64,000 bases of DNA, from NCBI RefSeq assembly GCF_021390475.1, contig NZ_JAJUWS010000001.1:186001-250000 (forward strand), written 5' to 3'. Source of the stretch: Streptomyces sp. ST2-7A (GTDB lineage: Bacteria > Actinomycetota > Actinomycetes > Streptomycetales > Streptomycetaceae). Positions 1 through 7,620 of this stretch are shown here, one piece after another (the first letter of the stretch is position 1; the number at the start of each line of letters is the position of its first letter). Under the pieces are notes generated by a model. It ran no database searches. It saw nothing but the letters and a program-made list of their open reading frames with translations, and was not told where the DNA came from. Both the position numbers and the translations under genes were made by a program.

Positions 1-27
1 GGCAACCTTGGAGCTGGCGGTCGTCAC
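1..27 (-). CDS. groES: GroES co-chaperonin, N-terminal fragment
   Basis: Only the first nine codons are inside the window. A GTG start at 27-25 is followed by codons reading MTTASSKVA, which matches the start of Streptomyces GroES. A strong ribosome binding site (GGGGGAGG) lies just upstream at about 33-41. GroES is the heptameric lid of the GroEL folding chamber in the cytosol. The assignment is supported by the two CIRCE operators and the promoter immediately upstream, the standard arrangement for groESL in actinobacteria. The rest of the gene lies outside the window. Confidence 0.85.
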
Positions 28-130
28 GATCCGACCTCCCCCTTCGGAGATCTCACGGGGTCAATGTCTGGAAGCGGCACGACCTGGGGGACCCGTCGTC
101 GCGGGTGCCGGATCCACCTGTCGCGCTGCG

Positions 131-157
131 CCGGCACTCTCGGTGGGAGAGTGCCGG
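131..157 (-). promoter_or_regulatory. CIRCE operator 2 (HrcA site)
   Basis: A perfect inverted repeat, CCGGCACTC-N9-GAGTGCCGG. It keeps the GCACTC/GAGTGC core of CIRCE and has a perfectly symmetric outer pair. It lies across the predicted groES transcription start, so it would act on DNA and also form a stem at the 5' end of the mRNA. Paired CIRCE elements before groES are known in Streptomyces. Confidence 0.85.
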
Positions 158-162
158 CCCTG

Positions 163-191
163 AGCCTAGAACGTGGTTAGCACTCAGTCAA
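163..191 (-). promoter_or_regulatory. groES promoter
   Basis: On the minus strand a -35 TTGACT (191-186) and a -10 TAGGCT (168-163) are separated by exactly 17 bp, a housekeeping-sigma promoter. The -35 lies inside the spacer of the upstream CIRCE element, and the expected start point near 156 falls at the edge of the second CIRCE. Bound HrcA repressor would therefore cover both the polymerase site and the start region. Confidence 0.85.
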
Positions 192-203
192 CCAGAGTGC
201 CAG
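177..203 (-). promoter_or_regulatory. CIRCE operator 1 (HrcA site)
   Basis: TTAGCACTC, nine spacer bases, then GAGTGCCAG. This matches the CIRCE consensus TTAGCACTC-N9-GAGTGCTAA except for two bases at the end of the second arm. CIRCE is the binding site of the heat-shock repressor HrcA. It overlaps the -35 box of the groES promoter. Confidence 0.9.
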
Positions 204-308
204 CCGCGCGCCGTGGACGGCCGATTCACGACGTGTCGGAACGGGCCCGAATCCGCCGGTGGAGCGCTCCCGGCGCCCGAGAAACGGGTGATCATCCCGA
301 TTCGCGCC

Positions 309-1763
309 TCAGATGTAATCCTCCAATCGGGCCAGGGCGAACCCCTGTTCGGTGGCGGTGTCGAGAACCAGCCGGATCATGTCGGGCATCGTCCCCTTCC
401 ACTCGTCGGGCCCCCGGAAGTGGGTGAGGATGATGTCGCCGGGGTGGAACTTCCGGTCCCCGCGCCCCCACTCCATCCGGTCGGCGAACGCCTCCTCCGC
501 CCACAGCGGCACCACCTCCACGCCGCACTCGGCGGCGACCTCCAACGTGGTGCGGTCGTAGGCCCCGTACGGCGGACGGAACATGGTCGGCCGCTCGCCG
601 ATCTCCTTCTCCAGGACGTCCTGCTGCCGGCAGATCTCCCGCTTCTGCTCGGCCCGGCTCAGCTTCGGCATCTCCCGGTGGTTGATCGAGTGGTTGTGGA
701 TACCGTTGCCGTCCGCGCGCATCCGCCGGAAGTAGTCGTAGTCGTTCCGGGCGACGTGGTCGGAGAGGAAGCTCGTGTAGGGAATCTCCAACTCCCGCGT
801 CATCTCCAGCAGCTTCGGGTCCTTCTCCGCCCCGTCGTCGATGGTCAGGAAGACCACCCGGTCCTCGGTGGGCACCCGGGTGATCACCGGCGGCAGCCCC
901 TCGCCGGAGATGTGACCGGGCTCGGTGACGAGGGACGTCCGCTTCTCCGGAGGGGCGGGCGGGCGCAACGGCGGCATGCGCACACCCCAGGTGCGGACGG
1001 CGGCGATCCGACGCCGCTCCATGCGCTCCATGCGTTCGGCCCGGGCCAACATGGCGTCGCCGGCGGCCCGCAGCCCGGCGGGGCCCGGCGCCCCCACCAT
1101 CGGCTCGCCCCGCAGGGCCTCCGGCGCGTGGGCGGCCGGCAGGCCCTCCTCCCCTCCCCCGTCACCCCCCGTGCCATCGGGTGCCGCGCCGGCGGCGCCG
1201 ACACCGGCACCGTCGCCCCGGGCGAGGAGGAGCGGCGGGACGGCCAGCGCGCAGAGCAGGACGACCAGGACCGTGAGGCCCACCGGCCCGGGACGGCGCG
1301 GGCGGCCCCGGATGCCCGCCCGGGGCCGCTCCGGCCCCGGGCTGAAGGGGCCGCCCCGGCGGGACCGCCACAGCCACGGCAGGCCCCGGGAGCCCGGCCG
1401 CCGGGGAACCCGGACGCCCCGCCGGAGGCGGCCCCGGCCACCGGGGAGCGGGAGGCGGAGGGCGCTCCCGTCGGGCCGGGGCGGGGCGCCGTGCGGCCGG
1501 TCGGCGGCCGCGGGCGGGGAGACGCCCCGGGCCGGCCCCGACCCGTTCCGCCCGACCGGCCGATCGGGGGCACGCCGCCGGAGGGCGGACGGAAGCGGGG
1601 GGCGGAGGCGACGCAGGACCGGCCGGATCCGGTCGGCTCCCCGGGAGGAGGTACCGGCGGGTCCCGCGCAGGTGGTGGAGGCGACCGGCTCCCCGGCGAC
1701 CGCGCGGGGGCGGCGGGGGAACCGCCCGAACCGACCCCGCCGGGAGGGCCGGTCGGCCGACAC
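309..1763 (-). CDS. Membrane-anchored NodB-type polysaccharide deacetylase
   Basis: Carbohydrate esterase family 4 (NodB) domain in the C-terminal half. The motifs are in order: TIDDG (about residues 307-311, the TFDDG metal/base motif with Ile for Phe), HSINH (358-362, the HSxxH metal motif), RPPYG (396-400) and LTH near the end. It should remove acetyl groups from a cell-surface glycan. A hydrophobic segment at about 161-183 would anchor it, leaving the catalytic domain outside. The first 160 residues are Arg/Pro-rich low complexity. I chose the GTG at 1763 because a candidate promoter sits just upstream; a GTG at 1283, directly at the membrane segment, is an alternative start that would give a normal signal-anchor. 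The function is sure, the start is not. Confidence 0.8.
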   Translation of the reverse strand: MSADRPSRRGRFGRFPRRPRAVAGEPVASTTCAGPAGTSSRGADRIRPVLRRLRPPLPSALRRRAPDRPVGRNGSGPARGVSPPAAADRPHGAPPRPDGSALRLPLPGGRGRLRRGVRVPRRPGSRGLPWLWRSRRGGPFSPGPERPRAGIRGRPRRPGPVGLTVLVVLLCALAVPPLLLARGDGAGVGAAGAAPDGTGGDGGGEEGLPAAHAPEALRGEPMVGAPGPAGLRAAGDAMLARAERMERMERRRIAAVRTWGVRMPPLRPPAPPEKRTSLVTEPGHISGEGLPPVITRVPTEDRVVFLTIDDGAEKDPKLLEMTRELEIPYTSFLSDHVARNDYDYFRRMRADGNGIHNHSINHREMPKLSRAEQKREICRQQDVLEKEIGERPTMFRPPYGAYDRTTLEVAAECGVEVVPLWAEEAFADRMEWGRGDRKFHPGDIILTHFRGPDEWKGTMPDMIRLVLDTATEQGFALARLEDYI

Positions 1764-1789
1764 TCCGCCTGAACCAGACTTAAAAGCAT

Positions 1790-1819
1790 TTTGTACTACT
1801 TGTCTGATATTCATGGAAA
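1790..1819 (-). promoter_or_regulatory. Candidate promoter of the deacetylase gene
   Basis: Minus-strand TTTCCA (1819-1814) and TACAAA (1795-1790) with an 18-bp spacer, each matching four of six consensus bases. The pair lies inside an unusually AT-rich stretch (1773-1820). The predicted start, near 1783, would give a leader of about 20 nt before the GTG at 1763. The same AT-rich block must also serve the divergent methyltransferase gene. Confidence 0.4.
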
Positions 1820-1878
1820 CGGATGGTGCCATCGGCCCATCGCGTCCCCCGGCAGCACCTCCGCACGGACCCGGGAGA

Positions 1879-3270
1879 ATGACCCGTGTGGCCGCATCCC
1901 GCTCCCCCGCACGTCCCGACCGCACCCCGCGCGGCGCCCCGACCGACTCCCCCGGCGCCGGAGGGACCGCCCCCGGCCCCCTCCACGGGCACCGCGACGA
2001 CGACGGGAGCGACCGGGACGGGGCGGAGTCTCCCGAGGAACGGGATGTCCGCCTGCTGCACGCCCTGCGCACCGACACCGGTCGCCGCCTCATGGAGGCC
2101 GTCCGCGACCACGCCCCCGGCGAGGAACTGGCCCTCGCCACCCGGCTGCGCCGCGACCACCCCGCCGAACTCGTCGCCGCCGCCCTCACCCGGGCCCGAC
2201 TGCGCGTCCGGGCCCGCGCCAAGTTCGGCGCCGAGGCGGACACCATGTGGTTCACCGCCGACGGCGTCGAACAGGCCACCCGCGCCGGCGTCGCCGCCCG
2301 ACGGGCCGAACGCTTCGCCGGCGCCGGCGCGACCCGGGTCGTGGACCTGTGCTGCGGCAACGGCGGGGACGCCCTGGCCCTGGCCCGGGCCGGCCTGGAG
2401 GTGGTCGCCGTGGACCGCTCCCCCCTGGCCTGCGCCGTGGTCGCGGCCAACGCCGAGGAACTGGGCCTCGCCGACCGGATCCGGGTGGTGACCGGTGACG
2501 TCACCGACCCCGGCACCGTCGGTGACGTCACCGGCCCCGGCACCGCCCTTTTCATCGACCCCGCCCGGCGCGACGGCCGGGGGCGCACCTTCGACCCCGA
2601 GGCGTACTCCCCGCCCCTGTCCCGGGCGCTCGACGCCGCCCGACGGGCCCCGCTCGCCGCCGTGAAGATCGCCCCGGGCATCCCGCACGAGGCGCTGCCC
2701 CCGGACGCCGAGACCGAGTGGGTCTCCGACGGCGGCGAGGTCAAGGAGGCCGTGCTGTGGTTCGGCACCGGCGCGGCACAGCCGCGCCGGGCCACCCTCC
2801 TGCCCGGCGGCCACAGCGTCACCGGGGACGGCTCACCCGCCCCCGACCCCGAGGCGGACGGCGAGTACGGCCCCGTGGACCGGTATCTGTACGAGCCGGA
2901 CGGCGCGGTCATCCGGGCCGGGCTGGTCGGCGCGGTCGCCCGGATCATCGGCGCCCGACTGATCGACCCCCGGATCGCCTACCTGACCTCGGATGTCGCC
3001 GTCCACACCCCGTGGGCGGCCGGCTGGGAGGTCACCGACGTGCTGCCGTTCAACCTGAAGCGACTGCGCGCGCTGTTGCGGGAGCGCGGGGTCGGCACGC
3101 TCACCATCAAGAAGCGCGGCTTCGCCATGACCCCCGAGGAACTGCGCCGGAGGCTGGCGCCGCGCGGCCCGAACGCCTGCACCCTGGTGGTGACCCGGGT
3201 GGGGGAACGGCCGCTGGTACTGGTGACCCGGCCGCTGAGGGAAGCGCCCGGGACACCGCCGGGGACGTGA
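1879..3270 (+). CDS. Class I SAM-dependent methyltransferase with THUMP-like C-terminal domain
   Basis: About 463 aa. A Rossmann-type methyltransferase core carries the SAM motif VVDLCCGNGGD at about residues 154-164 (Asp156 and the Gly-rich loop) and a second acidic strand, VVAVDRS. The C-terminal part (TIKKRGFAMTPEELRRRL and following) resembles the THUMP-like domain found in this actinobacterial family, which suggests an RNA substrate; the exact substrate is unknown. The first ~50 residues are Pro/Arg/Asp-rich and poorly conserved in character, so the start is uncertain: ATG at 1879 or GTG at 1888, the latter better spaced from GGGAG at 1873. It is transcribed divergently from the deacetylase and followed by a terminator hairpin. 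Confidence 0.75.
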   Translation: MTRVAASRSPARPDRTPRGAPTDSPGAGGTAPGPLHGHRDDDGSDRDGAESPEERDVRLLHALRTDTGRRLMEAVRDHAPGEELALATRLRRDHPAELVAAALTRARLRVRARAKFGAEADTMWFTADGVEQATRAGVAARRAERFAGAGATRVVDLCCGNGGDALALARAGLEVVAVDRSPLACAVVAANAEELGLADRIRVVTGDVTDPGTVGDVTGPGTALFIDPARRDGRGRTFDPEAYSPPLSRALDAARRAPLAAVKIAPGIPHEALPPDAETEWVSDGGEVKEAVLWFGTGAAQPRRATLLPGGHSVTGDGSPAPDPEADGEYGPVDRYLYEPDGAVIRAGLVGAVARIIGARLIDPRIAYLTSDVAVHTPWAAGWEVTDVLPFNLKRLRALLRERGVGTLTIKKRGFAMTPEELRRRLAPRGPNACTLVVTRVGERPLVLVTRPLREAPGTPPGT

Positions 3271-3287
3271 CCGGCGGTGCCGGGTTC

Positions 3288-3316
3288 CCGTGCCCCCGGA
3301 GGAGCAGGGGGCACGG
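3288..3316 (+). terminator. Terminator hairpin after the methyltransferase gene
   Basis: Ten-bp perfect stem CCGTGCCCCC / GGGGGCACGG with a 9-nt loop, starting 18 nt past the stop codon. There is no T tract, as is usual for GC-rich actinobacterial terminators. Confidence 0.6.
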
Positions 3317-3418
3317 CGGCCGGAACGGGTCGGTGAACGGCCCGGCGACCGGGCCACGCCGGCCGAGAGGAATCGGGCCACGCCCCGAACGACCGGACCA
3401 CCCCGCCCCGGGGGCCGG

Positions 3419-3517
3419 CGACCGGGAAGAACCACGCCGTACCCGGAACGCACCGGGAACGGCCGAACCGCGCCGCGCCCGGAGACCGGTCGGCACCACA
3501 CGCCCCGGGAGAACCAC
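3419..3517. repeat. 99-bp direct repeat, copy 1
   Basis: Positions 3419-3517 match 3574-3672 with a single mismatch (3495 A versus 3650 G), at an offset of 155 bp. The repeat contains shorter internal echoes of the type CCGGGA-GAACCACGCC. It lies in the 525-bp non-coding gap between the methyltransferase and the small hypothetical gene; no open frame here has a plausible product. Confidence 0.95.
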
Positions 3518-3573
3518 GCCACGCCCGGAACGGGGGGGATCACCCCGTCCCGGCGGTCGGGGCGGCACCGCGA

Positions 3574-3672
3574 CGACCGGGAAGAACCACGCCGTACCCG
3601 GAACGCACCGGGAACGGCCGAACCGCGCCGCGCCCGGAGACCGGTCGGCGCCACACGCCCCGGGAGAACCAC
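3574..3672. repeat. 99-bp direct repeat, copy 2
   Basis: Second copy of the 99-bp repeat. The 56 bp between the copies carry a run of seven G and a further GAACCACGCC unit at 3511-3520, so the gap looks like a partly decayed array rather than a single duplication. The rest of the gap (3673-3795) shows nothing else I can name. Confidence 0.95.
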
Positions 3673-3795
3673 CCCTCACCGGTCCCGTCCCGGCCGGGAC
3701 CGAACCGGCTTCACGCCGGCCGACACCCGGGCGCTCACGGCGGCGGCCCGCCGGGGACGACAGCGCATCGGACGAACCCCGGCGGTGCCCGACCG

Positions 3796-4131
3796 TCAGT
3801 CGGTGGGCTCCCCGGCGACTCGTGTGAAGCGCCAGCGGTGCACCGGACGCGCCAGCAACTCCCCGTCGGGGGAAGGGAGCTCCGGGATCTCCGCCGGGCC
3901 GCCCCCCGGCACCGCGTCCCACCAGGTGATGACGAGCACCCGATCACCCGGCGCGACGAAGGTCTCCCGCCGGGCCGGAGGCGGGTCCAACGGTTGGGCC
4001 CGGGCCCAGGCGAGCAGGTCCCCGGCCCGGCCGGGGACCGCCCTCGCCTCCCACATCAGGGTCGGTGTGCCGACCGGGGCCGTGTCCGGCTCCCCGCCGG
4101 CGGTCTCCCCGGTGCTCCCGTCGGTCGTCAT
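3796..4131 (-). CDS. Small hypothetical protein coupled to tsaD
   Basis: 111 aa, not assigned to a named function. After a variable Thr/Gly/Glu-rich start of about 24 residues comes [20 protein letters not shown] and later [10 protein letters not shown]. This spacing (strand, helix carrying AxxGR, then a strand with a Trp) recalls the ferredoxin-like alpha/beta fold of small monooxygenase-like or dimeric barrel proteins, but no catalytic residues can be pointed to. The ATG at 4131 overlaps the tsaD stop by 4 nt (ATGA), so the two genes are translationally coupled. Similar short genes follow tsaD in other streptomycetes. Confidence 0.7.
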   Translation of the reverse strand: MTTDGSTGETAGGEPDTAPVGTPTLMWEARAVPGRAGDLLAWARAQPLDPPPARRETFVAPGDRVLVITWWDAVPGGGPAEIPELPSPDGELLARPVHRWRFTRVAGEPTD

Positions 4132-5294
4132 CCCGCTCCTCCCCCGGTCTCCTCGTAGAGGTTGCGCCGGCTCGTCTCGTGCACGTGATCGTGACCCTGG
4201 CCGTGCGGGTGGCCGGCCGACCCGATCCCGGCCCCGGCTTCGGCCCCGGTTTCGGCGGGGATCGACGGTTCGGTGATCGGCAGCGAGGAGTCCGCCGGCA
4301 GGTCCCAGCCGGAGGGCGCGCGCCCGCGCGTCATCATCTCCGCGCCCAGCGCCGCCACCATCGCGCCGTTGTCCGTACACAGCCCCGGCCTCGGCACCCG
4401 CAGGGTGATCCCGGCCGCCGCGCAGCGCTCCTCGGCCATCGCCCGCAACCGCGAGTTGGCCGCCACCCCGCCGCCGATCATCAGATGGTCCACGCCCTCG
4501 TCCCGACAGGCGCGGATCGCCTTGCGGGTCAGCACGTCGGTCACCGCCTCCTGGAAGGACGCGGCGACATCGGCGATCGGCACCTCCTCGCCCGCCGCCC
4601 GGCGGGCCTCCACCCATCGGGCCACGGCCGTCTTCAGCCCCGAGAAGGAGAAGTCGTAGGGCGCGTCCCTCGGCCCGGTCAGGCCGCGCGGGAAGGCGAT
4701 GGCGGCCGGGTCGCCCTCACGGGCCAGCCGGTCGATGACCGGCCCGCCGGGGAAGCCCAGGTGCAGCAGTCGGCCCACCTTGTCGAACGCCTCGCCCGCC
4801 GCGTCGTCGATGGTGGCCCCCAGCGGCCGCACGTCGGTGGTGATGTCGGGGGCCAGCAGCAGCGAGGAGTGCCCGCCGGAGACCAGCAGCGCCATCGTCG
4901 GCTCCGGCAGCGGGCCGTGCTCCAACTGGTCGACACAGATGTGCGAGGCCAGGTGGTTGACGCCGTACACCGGCTTGCCGAGCGCGGCGGCGTACGCCTT
5001 GGCCGCCGAGACGCCGACCAGCAGCGCGCCCGCCAGGCCGGGCCCGGCGGTGACCGCCACGCCGTCCAGGTCGCCGGGGGCGACGCCGGCCCGGTCCAGG
5101 GCGCGCTCGATGGTCGGGACGATCGCCTCCAGGTGCGCCCGGCCGGCGATCTCGGGTACGACGCCGCCGAAGCGGGCGTGCTCGTCGACGCTGGAGGCCA
5201 CGGCGTCGGCGAGCAGCGTGTGCCCGCGCACGACGCCGACGCCGGTCTCGTCGCAGGAGGTCTCGATGCCGAGGACGAGTGGTTCGTCAGCCAT
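4128..5294 (-). CDS. tsaD: TsaD, tRNA N6-threonylcarbamoyl transferase catalytic subunit
   Basis: 388 aa. It transfers the threonylcarbamoyl group from TC-AMP to A37 of ANN-decoding tRNAs, working with TsaB and TsaE. The ASKHA fold is clear: IETSCDETG at the N-terminus, metal-binding His114 and His118 (NHLASHIC), SGGHSS at 139-144, IGGGVAANS near 275, and metal ligand Asp308 (CTDNGAM). The family usually ends near residue 340. Here a tail to 388 includes a His-rich patch at 362-372 ([11 protein letters not shown]), which could bind metal or be a lineage ornament. ATG start, 6 nt after the rimI stop. Confidence 0.95.
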   Translation of the reverse strand: MADEPLVLGIETSCDETGVGVVRGHTLLADAVASSVDEHARFGGVVPEIAGRAHLEAIVPTIERALDRAGVAPGDLDGVAVTAGPGLAGALLVGVSAAKAYAAALGKPVYGVNHLASHICVDQLEHGPLPEPTMALLVSGGHSSLLLAPDITTDVRPLGATIDDAAGEAFDKVGRLLHLGFPGGPVIDRLAREGDPAAIAFPRGLTGPRDAPYDFSFSGLKTAVARWVEARRAAGEEVPIADVAASFQEAVTDVLTRKAIRACRDEGVDHLMIGGGVAANSRLRAMAEERCAAAGITLRVPRPGLCTDNGAMVAALGAEMMTRGRAPSGWDLPADSSLPITEPSIPAETGAEAGAGIGSAGHPHGQGHDHVHETSRRNLYEETGGGAG

Positions 5295-5300
5295 GGTCGG

Positions 5301-5888
5301 TCATGCTTCCCGATCGGTGGGTGCGGGGGGCGTCGGCCGGTCGGCGGACGCCGGGGTGTCCGGGGTCCCGTCGACACCGGGGGCGCGCGGGCGGGGCGCC
5401 GGCGGCAGCGGGCGGGTGTGGTCGCGGCGCATCACCAGGGCGTCGTGGCCGCCCGGCTGGTAGTAGCCGCGTCGCACGCCCATCGGCTCGAAGCCGTGCC
5501 GCTCGTACAGCCGGCGGGCGCGGTCGTTGTCGGTGCGGACCTCCAGGAAGACCTCCCGGCAGTCGAGGTCGGCGGCGGCGGTCAGCAGGTCGCGCAACAG
5601 GACGGTACCCAGGCCGGCGGCCTGCCGGTGGGGGGCGACGGCGATGGTCTGCACGTCGGCGCTTCCCCCGGCGAACGCCAGGCCGGTCCAGCCGGCGATC
5701 GAGCCGTCCGGGGCCTCGGCGACGGTGTAGCGGCGCAGCGGCGCCGGGCCGCCGCAGCCGGCCAGCTCGGACCAGAACATGGCGACGGTCCAGGCGTCCT
5801 CCGGAAACAGCTCGTGTTCCAGCACCCGCACCGGCTCGATGTCCCACCAGCGCATGGGGCGCAGCCGCGCCCCGGTGGGGGCGGTCAC
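5301..5888 (-). CDS. rimI: RimI-like ribosomal-protein alanine N-acetyltransferase
   Basis: 195 aa, GNAT fold. Clear acetyl-CoA-binding region VQTIAVAPHRQAAGLGTVLL followed by LEVRTDNDRARRLYERHGF, the arrangement of RimI, which acetylates the N-terminus of ribosomal protein S18. The C-terminal 35 residues are Pro/Ala/Asp-rich and look disordered. The GTG start at 5888 overlaps the tsaB stop as GTGA, so it is coupled to tsaB. The tsaB-rimI-tsaD order is standard in actinobacteria. A wider N-acetyltransferase specificity is possible. Confidence 0.88.
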   Translation of the reverse strand: MTAPTGARLRPMRWWDIEPVRVLEHELFPEDAWTVAMFWSELAGCGGPAPLRRYTVAEAPDGSIAGWTGLAFAGGSADVQTIAVAPHRQAAGLGTVLLRDLLTAAADLDCREVFLEVRTDNDRARRLYERHGFEPMGVRRGYYQPGGHDALVMRRDHTRPLPPAPRPRAPGVDGTPDTPASADRPTPPAPTDREA

Positions 5889-6580
5889 CGCCGGTCCCCG
5901 GCCCCGGTCGAGGGAGCGGGCGCGGTGGGGGTGACGACCTTGTAGCCGGCGGGCACCCGGGCGTCGGGGCGGCGCAGGTACAACGGCCGCGGCGGGTCGA
6001 GCGGCAGGCCGGCGGCGATCCGTTCGGCGGCCAGGGCCGCCATGGCGCCGGCGTCCGCGTGTTCGGGGCCGTCGGCGAGGCGGTGCGGGAAGGCGTCGGG
6101 GTACAGGACGGTGCCGGCGCCGGTGGCGGGCAGGTCGGTGACGTGCGCGGGGAGGTCGGCGGGACGGTCCACGGCCGGGCCCTCGACCCGGGCGCGGGCG
6201 TTGTCGTACCGGGCCCAGTACACCTCGCGGCGGCGGGCGTCGGTGGCGACCACGAAGGGCTCCTCGCGGCCGGTGGCGTAGGCGATGGCGTCCGTGGTGC
6301 ACACGCCGTGCACGGGGATCCCCAGGGCGGAGCCGATGGCCGCGGCGGTGGCCAGACCGACCCGCAGCCCGGTGTAGGGGCCGGGGCCGGTGCCCACGAT
6401 CAGCGCGGTGACCTCCGGCATGCTCCGCCCTGCCTCGGCGAGCACGCGGTGGATACCGGGGAGCAGCAGCTCGCCGTGGCGCCGGGCGTCCACCCGAACG
6501 GATCCGGCGAGGACCCGGCCACCGTCGTGCAGGGCGACGGTGACGGCGGGGGTGGCGGTGTCCATGGAGAGCAGCAGCAC
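5885..6580 (-). CDS. tsaB: TsaB, scaffold subunit of t6A synthesis
   Basis: 231 aa. TsaB is an inactive paralog of TsaD that forms the TsaBD heterodimer needed for the t6A modification. It shows LLLSMDTATPAVTVAL at the N-terminus and GTGPGPYTGLRVGLATA near residues 65-80, the hallmark of the family, and lacks the metal-binding His pair of TsaD, as expected. I chose the GTG at 6580, which gives the conserved residues before MDTATP; the ATG at 6565 is an alternative. Confidence 0.93.
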   Translation of the reverse strand: MLLLSMDTATPAVTVALHDGGRVLAGSVRVDARRHGELLLPGIHRVLAEAGRSMPEVTALIVGTGPGPYTGLRVGLATAAAIGSALGIPVHGVCTTDAIAYATGREEPFVVATDARRREVYWARYDNARARVEGPAVDRPADLPAHVTDLPATGAGTVLYPDAFPHRLADGPEHADAGAMAALAAERIAAGLPLDPPRPLYLRRPDARVPAGYKVVTPTAPAPSTGAGDRR

Positions 6581-6768
6581 ATCCCACAGCCTACGGCGTG
6601 CGGGGGACGGCCCCGGCCCCGCCGGGCGCACCGTGCCGGGGGGCGGCCGGCGGGCTGCTAACGTCGTTTTCCGACCATCGCACCCGGTCGCGCGCGGTCG
6701 GTTTCGACCGTTCCCGATCGAGTCGTGGCCCATCCCGTGACCGGTGCGCCCTCCCACCGGCGAGATGT

Positions 6769-6840
6769 CCGAACCATCCGAACCATCCGAACCCGGACTT
6801 CCCCCGAACTCCCATCCCTCCCGGTTCCCCATCCCTCCCG
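6769..6840. repeat. Two short tandem repeats upstream of a membrane-protein gene
   Basis: CCGAACCAT occurs at 6769-6777 and 6778-6786 and again, truncated, at 6787-6794. CCCATCCCTCCCG occurs at 6811-6823 and 6828-6840. Both lie within 110 bp upstream of the plus-strand gene at 6876, in the divergent tsaB/membrane-protein interval. Confidence 0.9.
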
Positions 6841-6875
6841 ACCACCCCTCTCTCCGGTGAAGGCGGCAGCGCATC

Positions 6876-7562
6876 GTGGCACGTGCTTCTGGCGGTACCG
6901 GCGGTTCCTCGGCCATCTTCGTGGTGACCCTGACCGCCGTGGCCCTGGCCATCGTGGGGTTCCTCGCCTGGCAGGCCGCCGGCGCGGTGGAGCCCCGGAA
7001 CGACACCGCGACCCCGGGGGAGGCGGACGGGACGGACGGCACCGGGGACCCGGCCGACGCCCCGATCGGCGACCCGGCCGACGGCGGCGACACCGGTGAC
7101 GACGGCGCGGGGGGCGACGGGGGCGCCGCCGGGGACTCCGCCCACCCGCCGCTTCCCCCGGACTCCGGGACCGGCGCCCGGGTGGTCTACTCCCTCGGCG
7201 AGCAGCGGGTGTGGCTGGTCGAGACGGCCGACGACACGGCGACGGACGCCGCGGGCCCCGACGGGGAGACCGTCGTGCACAGCCACACCGTGTACCCCAG
7301 CCCGGTACGCCCCGGGCCCGGCGAGTACGAGGTGACCTGGCGGGCCGAGGCCACCACCGGCTCGGACGGCGTGGCGATCACCGATGTCGTGGTCTTCACC
7401 TCCGTCGGGGACGCCGTGATCGGGTTCAGTACCGCCGAGGACGGCTCGATCCCCGACCCCGACGGCACCGAGCGGACCGGCGGCATCCGCCAGTCCGCCG
7501 CGGACGGCGAGATCATGTGGTCGATCGCGACCATCGGTTTCCCGGTCGTGGTCGTTCCTTGA
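6876..7562 (+). CDS. Membrane-anchored secreted hypothetical protein
   Basis: 228 aa, not recognised. Short Gly/Ser N-terminus, one hydrophobic segment at about residues 13-33, then a roughly 60-residue Asp/Gly/Thr-rich acidic linker, and a C-terminal domain from about residue 98 rich in beta-strand sequence (ARVVYSLGEQRVWLVE, GEYEVTWRAEATTGSDG). It should be tethered to the membrane with the domain outside. The domain somewhat resembles the wall-facing domains of L,D-transpeptidase-associated proteins, but there is no SHGC catalytic motif. GTG start; it is the only plus-strand gene in the t6A cluster and is convergent with tsaE. Confidence 0.75.
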   Translation: MARASGGTGGSSAIFVVTLTAVALAIVGFLAWQAAGAVEPRNDTATPGEADGTDGTGDPADAPIGDPADGGDTGDDGAGGDGGAAGDSAHPPLPPDSGTGARVVYSLGEQRVWLVETADDTATDAAGPDGETVVHSHTVYPSPVRPGPGEYEVTWRAEATTGSDGVAITDVVVFTSVGDAVIGFSTAEDGSIPDPDGTERTGGIRQSAADGEIMWSIATIGFPVVVVP

Positions 7563-7620
7563 ACGTTCCGGTTCCGTCGAACGTGATCGCATGCGTTGTC
7601 GGGCGGTGGGCCGGCGGGAG

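Noticed and set aside
105..1772. Long plus-strand reading frame of about 555 codons opposite the deacetylase gene
   Set aside because: It is the antisense shadow of a GC-rich gene: Pro/Arg/Gly-rich, no domain, and it crosses the deacetylase motifs on the other strand.
1764..2948. Extending the deacetylase upstream to give an 879-residue protein
   Set aside because: That would overlap the methyltransferase gene almost entirely and adds only Arg/Ser/Pro-rich shadow sequence; a promoter candidate at 1790-1819 supports a start near 1763.
4065..6661. Large plus-strand frames across tsaD, rimI and tsaB
   Set aside because: Antisense shadows of genes with clear catalytic motifs; low-complexity products without starts or ribosome sites.
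6876..7562. The membrane protein as an L,D-transpeptidase
   Set aside because: Size and location outside the membrane fit, but the SHGC catalytic motif is missing and no active-site Cys is present.
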